Source: Dehalococcoidales bacterium
GTDB lineage: Bacteria > Chloroflexota > Dehalococcoidia > Dehalococcoidales > Fen-1064
Reading direction: 5' to 3'
DNA: 7,534 nt
Assembly: GCA_028713395.1 (NCBI GenBank)
Contig: JAQTOJ010000093.1
Span: 1-7,534, forward strand
A program made the position numbers and the translations under genes. Position 1 is the stretch's first letter. Each line of letters begins with the position of its first letter. The notes under the pieces were generated by a model, which was given only the letters and a program-made list of their open reading frames with translations, was not told the DNA's origin and made no database searches. Below are positions 5,290-7,534 of this stretch, one piece after another.

Positions 5290-5403
5290 GCTAACCAACC
5301 CTGCATTATTTTTGATGACTTCAAGGTACGTCAAAGGACAAATTGAAGCTAATCAAATACTTTGAGTTACCCAGAATTACGCTCAATGACGTTCTTTTTG
5401 TAT
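5290..5403. other. Non-coding right end of the element with short inverted repeats
   Basis: No credible gene is seen here. Several short inverted repeats are interleaved: CTTCAA (5319-5324) with TTGAAG (5343-5348), TCAAAG (5331-5336) with CTTTGA (5360-5365), and ACGTCA (5328-5333) with TGACGT (5387-5392). Lying directly inside the right attachment repeat, they may be accessory sites for a recombinase or excision factor. A 107-codon frame crossing this region and the repeat looks spurious. Confidence 0.35.
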
Positions 5404-5475
5404 CTTTTAATCAAGTGGTCCTGGGTTCGAGTCCCAGACGACCCACCACTCAAACTTCTCTAACCTTACCCTGCC
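5404..5475 (+). repeat. Right attachment repeat (attR), tRNA-Lys 3'-half remnant
   Basis: An exact copy of 3535-3606. It contains the tRNA-Lys anticodon loop, T arm, 3' acceptor strand and CCA, but the 5' half of the tRNA is absent, so it cannot make a tRNA. The sequence to its right (from 5476) should be the original chromosomal flank of tRNA-Lys. Confidence 0.93.
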
Positions 5476-5515
5476 GCCGGATTTCTACTAATATCAAACA
5501 TCCTGTATTTTGTAC

Positions 5516-5608
5516 CTATCACAATTTCCGCTGGTCTACACCAATAAGGTATAATATTGTCTGGAGTTACGCGAAACTCAGTTTACATAGAGTTCCAATT
5601 TGTGATAG
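5516..5608. repeat. 9-bp inverted repeat flanking the heptose operon promoter
   Basis: CTATCACAA (5516-5524) and TTGTGATAG (5600-5608) are perfect complements about 75 nt apart, on either side of the TATAAT at 5550-5555. The arrangement could be paired operator sites that loop, or a large RNA stem in the leader. No regulator for it is visible in the window. Confidence 0.35.
5526..5555 (+). promoter_or_regulatory. Candidate promoter of the heptose operon
   Basis: A consensus TATAAT lies at 5550-5555, about 125 nt before hddC. The -35 region (about 5526-5531, TTCCGC) is poor. The long leader to the ATG contains no credible ORF. It is the only good -10 box between the attachment repeat and hddC. 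Confidence 0.4.
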
Positions 5609-5679
5609 CTTATGTATCGGTCGGGAAGATACGAAACCTGACGATATTTCAGTATTTATTAACTAGTTAAGGCAAAAAA

Positions 5680-6372
5680 ATGCAGGCAGTTGTTCTCGCC
5701 GGGGGTTTGGCGACCAGATTGGGGGATATTTCTAAAAATAGACCCAAATCCCTGATAGATATTGATGGCAAACCGTTTTTATATTACCAGTTGGATTTTA
5801 TGAAAAAAGCCGGGATCACTGATGTGGTCTTGTGCATCGGCCATCTTGGAAATCAAATTGAGGATGTTTTCGGTGATGGCCGAAAATGGGGTGTCAACAT
5901 CCAATACAGTGTTGAAAAAACACTATTAGGAACCGCTGGCGCTATTAAGAATGCCGGGCATTTGCTGGAAGACACTTTTTTTACCGTGTATGGAGATTCA
6001 TATTTCCAACTTAATTTCAAAGATATCTTGCAATATTTCCAAAGTCGTAATAATATAGCTCTGATGACTGTTTTGCGGAATCATGATTCTTACGACCGCA
6101 GTAATACCGCCATCGAAGGTGAGCTTGTGACCGGATATGATAAAAGAAATACCTTAGGCACAATGGTATATGTTGATTACGGGCTCAATCTTTTTCGCAA
6201 GGGTTTTCTGGAATATATACCCGCTGATAAAAATACCGGGTTGGAATCTGTTTTTACTCAACTGATAGAGGAACGCCAATTGCTCGCTTATGAAGTTAAA
6301 GACCGTTTTTATGAGATCGGTTCTGTAAAAGGGTTACACGAATTTACAGAATATATCCGGAGTAAAAAATGA
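5680..6372 (+). CDS. hddC: D-glycero-alpha-D-manno-heptose 1-phosphate guanylyltransferase-like nucleotidyltransferase
   Basis: A 230-aa sugar-nucleotide pyrophosphorylase. In the HddC role it joins D-glycero-alpha-D-manno-heptose 1-phosphate and GTP to make GDP-heptose, in the cytoplasm. The nucleotide-binding signature is LAGGLATRLGDISKNRPKSL (6-25), where Lys23 in RPKSL is the typical substrate-contacting lysine. GTAGAIKNA (84-92) is the second conserved segment, and the metal-binding aspartate is Asp106 in VYGDSYF. NTP choice (GTP rather than CTP, UTP or dTTP) is inferred from the neighbours, since the motifs alone fit other sugar nucleotidyltransferases. An AAGG site (5669-5672) sits 7 nt before the ATG. 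The stop overlaps the hddA start as ATGA, showing tight coupling. It is the first gene of the operon. Confidence 0.85.
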   Translation: MQAVVLAGGLATRLGDISKNRPKSLIDIDGKPFLYYQLDFMKKAGITDVVLCIGHLGNQIEDVFGDGRKWGVNIQYSVEKTLLGTAGAIKNAGHLLEDTFFTVYGDSYFQLNFKDILQYFQSRNNIALMTVLRNHDSYDRSNTAIEGELVTGYDKRNTLGTMVYVDYGLNLFRKGFLEYIPADKNTGLESVFTQLIEERQLLAYEVKDRFYEIGSVKGLHEFTEYIRSKK

Positions 6373-7367
6373 TCGTTTCCAGAGCCCCAACCAGAATTAC
6401 ACTTGGTGGCGGCGGCACCGACCTCGCCTCGTATTATTCCAAATACGGCGGTTTTTTGATTGCCGGGGGTATAAATAAATATTGTACGATACTGGCCACG
6501 AGAAGATTCTACGATACTATCAGGCTAAGTTATTCTGCGGCGGAAATGGTCAATCGTCCGGCTGAAATTAAACACCCCATTTTCCGGGCAAGTCTGGAAC
6601 TGATGCATATTGAATCCGGCATTGAGTTGCATTCTTCCGCCGATGTTCCCGCTGGTTCTGGTTTAGGGTCTTCCTCATCGTTTACGGTCGCTTTGCTAAA
6701 TGCCTTACACGCTTACACCCGCGATTATGTGAATCAGAAACAACTGGCGGAAGAAGCCTGCAAAGTAGAAATAGATATCCTTGGTGAGCCTATTGGGAAA
6801 CAGGACCAGTATATGGCGGCTTTTGGCGGCCTGACTTGTTTGTCGTTTGAAAAAGACGGCGAAGTAGTCGTTGAACCTTTACGCATCGCTGATGATATGC
6901 TGGACCAATTGGAAAACAACCTCTTGCTTTTCTTCACTGGTAAAGAAAGAAGCGCCTCGGAAATATTATCCGATCAAAATATCAGAAGTCAGGCTCAAGA
7001 TCCCAATATGATCCAGAACCTGCACAAAACCAAAGAAATCGGCTTATTAACGCGTCGGTATCTGGAAGCGGGCAACTTGGACACCCTTGGTGAACTGTTC
7101 AACGAACATTGGGAAAACAAGAAAAAACGCTCTGCCGGTATGACAGATCCCAGGATAGACGAATATTACGAAACCGCTATGCACAACGGTGCCTTAGGTG
7201 GGAAATTGATTGGCGCCGGTGGAGGAGGTTTCCTTATGTTTTACTGCCGAAACGGCTCTAAACCCAAACTTATACGATCAATGCAAAAGGCCGGCTTGAG
7301 GTGGGAAAGATTCCGCTTCGATCATGATGGCGCCAAACTACTGGTCAATACTTTTACACGAAACTAA
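6369..7367 (+). CDS. hddA: D-glycero-alpha-D-manno-heptose 7-phosphate kinase (GHMP family)
   Basis: A 332-aa GHMP kinase that should phosphorylate D-glycero-alpha-D-manno-heptose 7-phosphate at C1 using ATP. Motif 1 is RAPTRITLGGGGTDLASYY (5-23), the form typical of HddA-like kinases. Motif 2, the ATP loop, is PAGSGLGSSSSFTVALL (94-110). Motif 3 near the C-terminus is LGGKLIGAGGGGFLMFYC (276-293). The central ILGEPIGKQDQYMAAFGG (137-154) contains the conserved Asp146 region. Length is normal and no key motif is broken. Related kinases act on L-fucose or other sugars, but the adjacent hddC and the gmhA-like gene make the heptose route most likely. The start overlaps the hddC stop by 4 bp. A further phosphatase (gmhB) is needed for the pathway and would be expected beyond the window. 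Confidence 0.9.
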   Translation: MIVSRAPTRITLGGGGTDLASYYSKYGGFLIAGGINKYCTILATRRFYDTIRLSYSAAEMVNRPAEIKHPIFRASLELMHIESGIELHSSADVPAGSGLGSSSSFTVALLNALHAYTRDYVNQKQLAEEACKVEIDILGEPIGKQDQYMAAFGGLTCLSFEKDGEVVVEPLRIADDMLDQLENNLLLFFTGKERSASEILSDQNIRSQAQDPNMIQNLHKTKEIGLLTRRYLEAGNLDTLGELFNEHWENKKKRSAGMTDPRIDEYYETAMHNGALGGKLIGAGGGGFLMFYCRNGSKPKLIRSMQKAGLRWERFRFDHDGAKLLVNTFTRN

Positions 7368-7410
7368 AGGCTTCCTTGAAATTGATATATACATAGGCAA
7401 AGGAGTAACC

Positions 7411-7534
7411 ATGTCATATACCCGCCAATACCTGGAAGAAGTTAACAGATTGCAGATCAGCTTGATGTCAATGCAATTGACAAACTCGTTGATGTTATTA
7501 CGGAGATACGGGGAAAAAACGGGCGTCTCTTTTT
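7411..7534 (+). CDS. gmhA: GmhA-like sedoheptulose-7-phosphate isomerase, N-terminal part, apparent frameshift
   Basis: The start of a SIS-family isomerase gene, cut by the window end. It begins at ATG 7411 with a strong ribosome site (AAAGGAG, 7399-7405). The first residues, MSYTRQYLEEVNR, look like GmhA-type proteins found beside hddA. From about 7450 the same frame stays open but the protein no longer looks like the family. In the frame one base earlier, from ATT 7449, the sequence reads IADQLDVNAIDKLVDV and then ITEIRGKNGRLFF, which fits the expected helix and the lead-in to the SIS glycine loop. A single missing base at about 7447-7452 explains this. It may be a real pseudogene mutation or a sequencing or assembly error. 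The intact enzyme would convert sedoheptulose 7-phosphate to glycero-manno-heptose 7-phosphate, the substrate of HddA. Confidence 0.75.
   Translation, partial: MSYTRQYLEEVNRLQISLMSMQLTNSLMLLRRYGEKTGVSF

Larger units (their letters stand above)
3535..5475. mobile_element. Small integrase-less genomic element inserted at tRNA-Lys
   Basis: The element is bounded by a perfect 72-bp direct repeat (3535-3606 and 5404-5475), so the repeat unit is 1,869 bp. The left copy completes a functional tRNA-Lys; the right copy is a tRNA 3'-half remnant. Identity starts exactly at the anticodon loop, a known crossover position for tyrosine recombinases. Inside are a minus-strand HTH regulator, a divergent two-gene unit (zinc-ribbon and membrane proteins) and possibly one small ORF at the left end. 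Protein genes inside are visibly richer in A+T than the genes to the left. No integrase, excisionase, replication or transfer gene is present, so the element is either moved in trans like a satellite or is a deletion remnant that kept its cargo. Confidence 0.85.

Noticed and set aside
3535..5475. Interpretation of the direct repeat as an insertion sequence or a CRISPR unit
   Set aside because: There is no transposase, no terminal inverted repeats and only two copies; the repeat is tRNA-derived, which fits site-specific integration.
5343..5666. A 107-codon plus-strand frame across attR
   Set aside because: It spans the element end, the tRNA remnant and the chromosomal promoter region with no ribosome site or family likeness; it is best seen as non-coding.

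Overview
This looks like a bacterial chromosome segment interrupted by a very small integrated element. Chromosomal genes use ATG/GTG starts with Shine-Dalgarno sites, sigma-70-like promoters are recognisable, and both tRNA genes encode CCA. The DesK/NarL-type two-component pair, the small DUF4064-like membrane protein and a GDP-heptose gene cluster would fit a Chloroflexota (Dehalococcoidia-like) bacterium or a Gram-positive anaerobe. This is an inference from gene style only; no taxonomic marker gene is present.

Left chromosomal part (1-3353): a partial small membrane protein on the minus strand is divergent from a sensor histidine kinase and its LuxR-family response regulator, which overlap by 4 bp as one operon. 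A separately promoted crotonase (enoyl-CoA hydratase/isomerase family) gene follows. Next come tRNA-Thr(CGT) and tRNA-Lys(TTT), each with its own promoter.

Central element (about 3535-5475): a perfect 72-bp direct repeat begins at the anticodon loop of tRNA-Lys (3535-3606) and recurs at 5404-5475. This is the signature of tyrosine-recombinase integration into a tRNA gene. The 1,869-bp repeat unit has no integrase. It carries a minus-strand LuxR-type HTH regulator with a palindrome over its own promoter. Divergently from it lies a two-gene unit: a zinc-ribbon protein of 100 aa and a two-TM membrane protein of 156 aa, neither recognised. A possible small ORF occupies the left end. This compact regulator + zinc-ribbon + membrane-protein cassette is the best candidate in the window for an undescribed system, but its function cannot be read from sequence alone.

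Right chromosomal part (5476-7534): a promoter region with a long-spaced inverted repeat precedes an operon for GDP-D-glycero-alpha-D-manno-heptose synthesis: hddC (nucleotidyltransferase), hddA (GHMP kinase) and the start of a gmhA-like isomerase. The gmhA start carries an apparent one-base deletion: the family-like sequence jumps frame near position 7450. The heptose would go to a surface glycan. The window ends inside gmhA.
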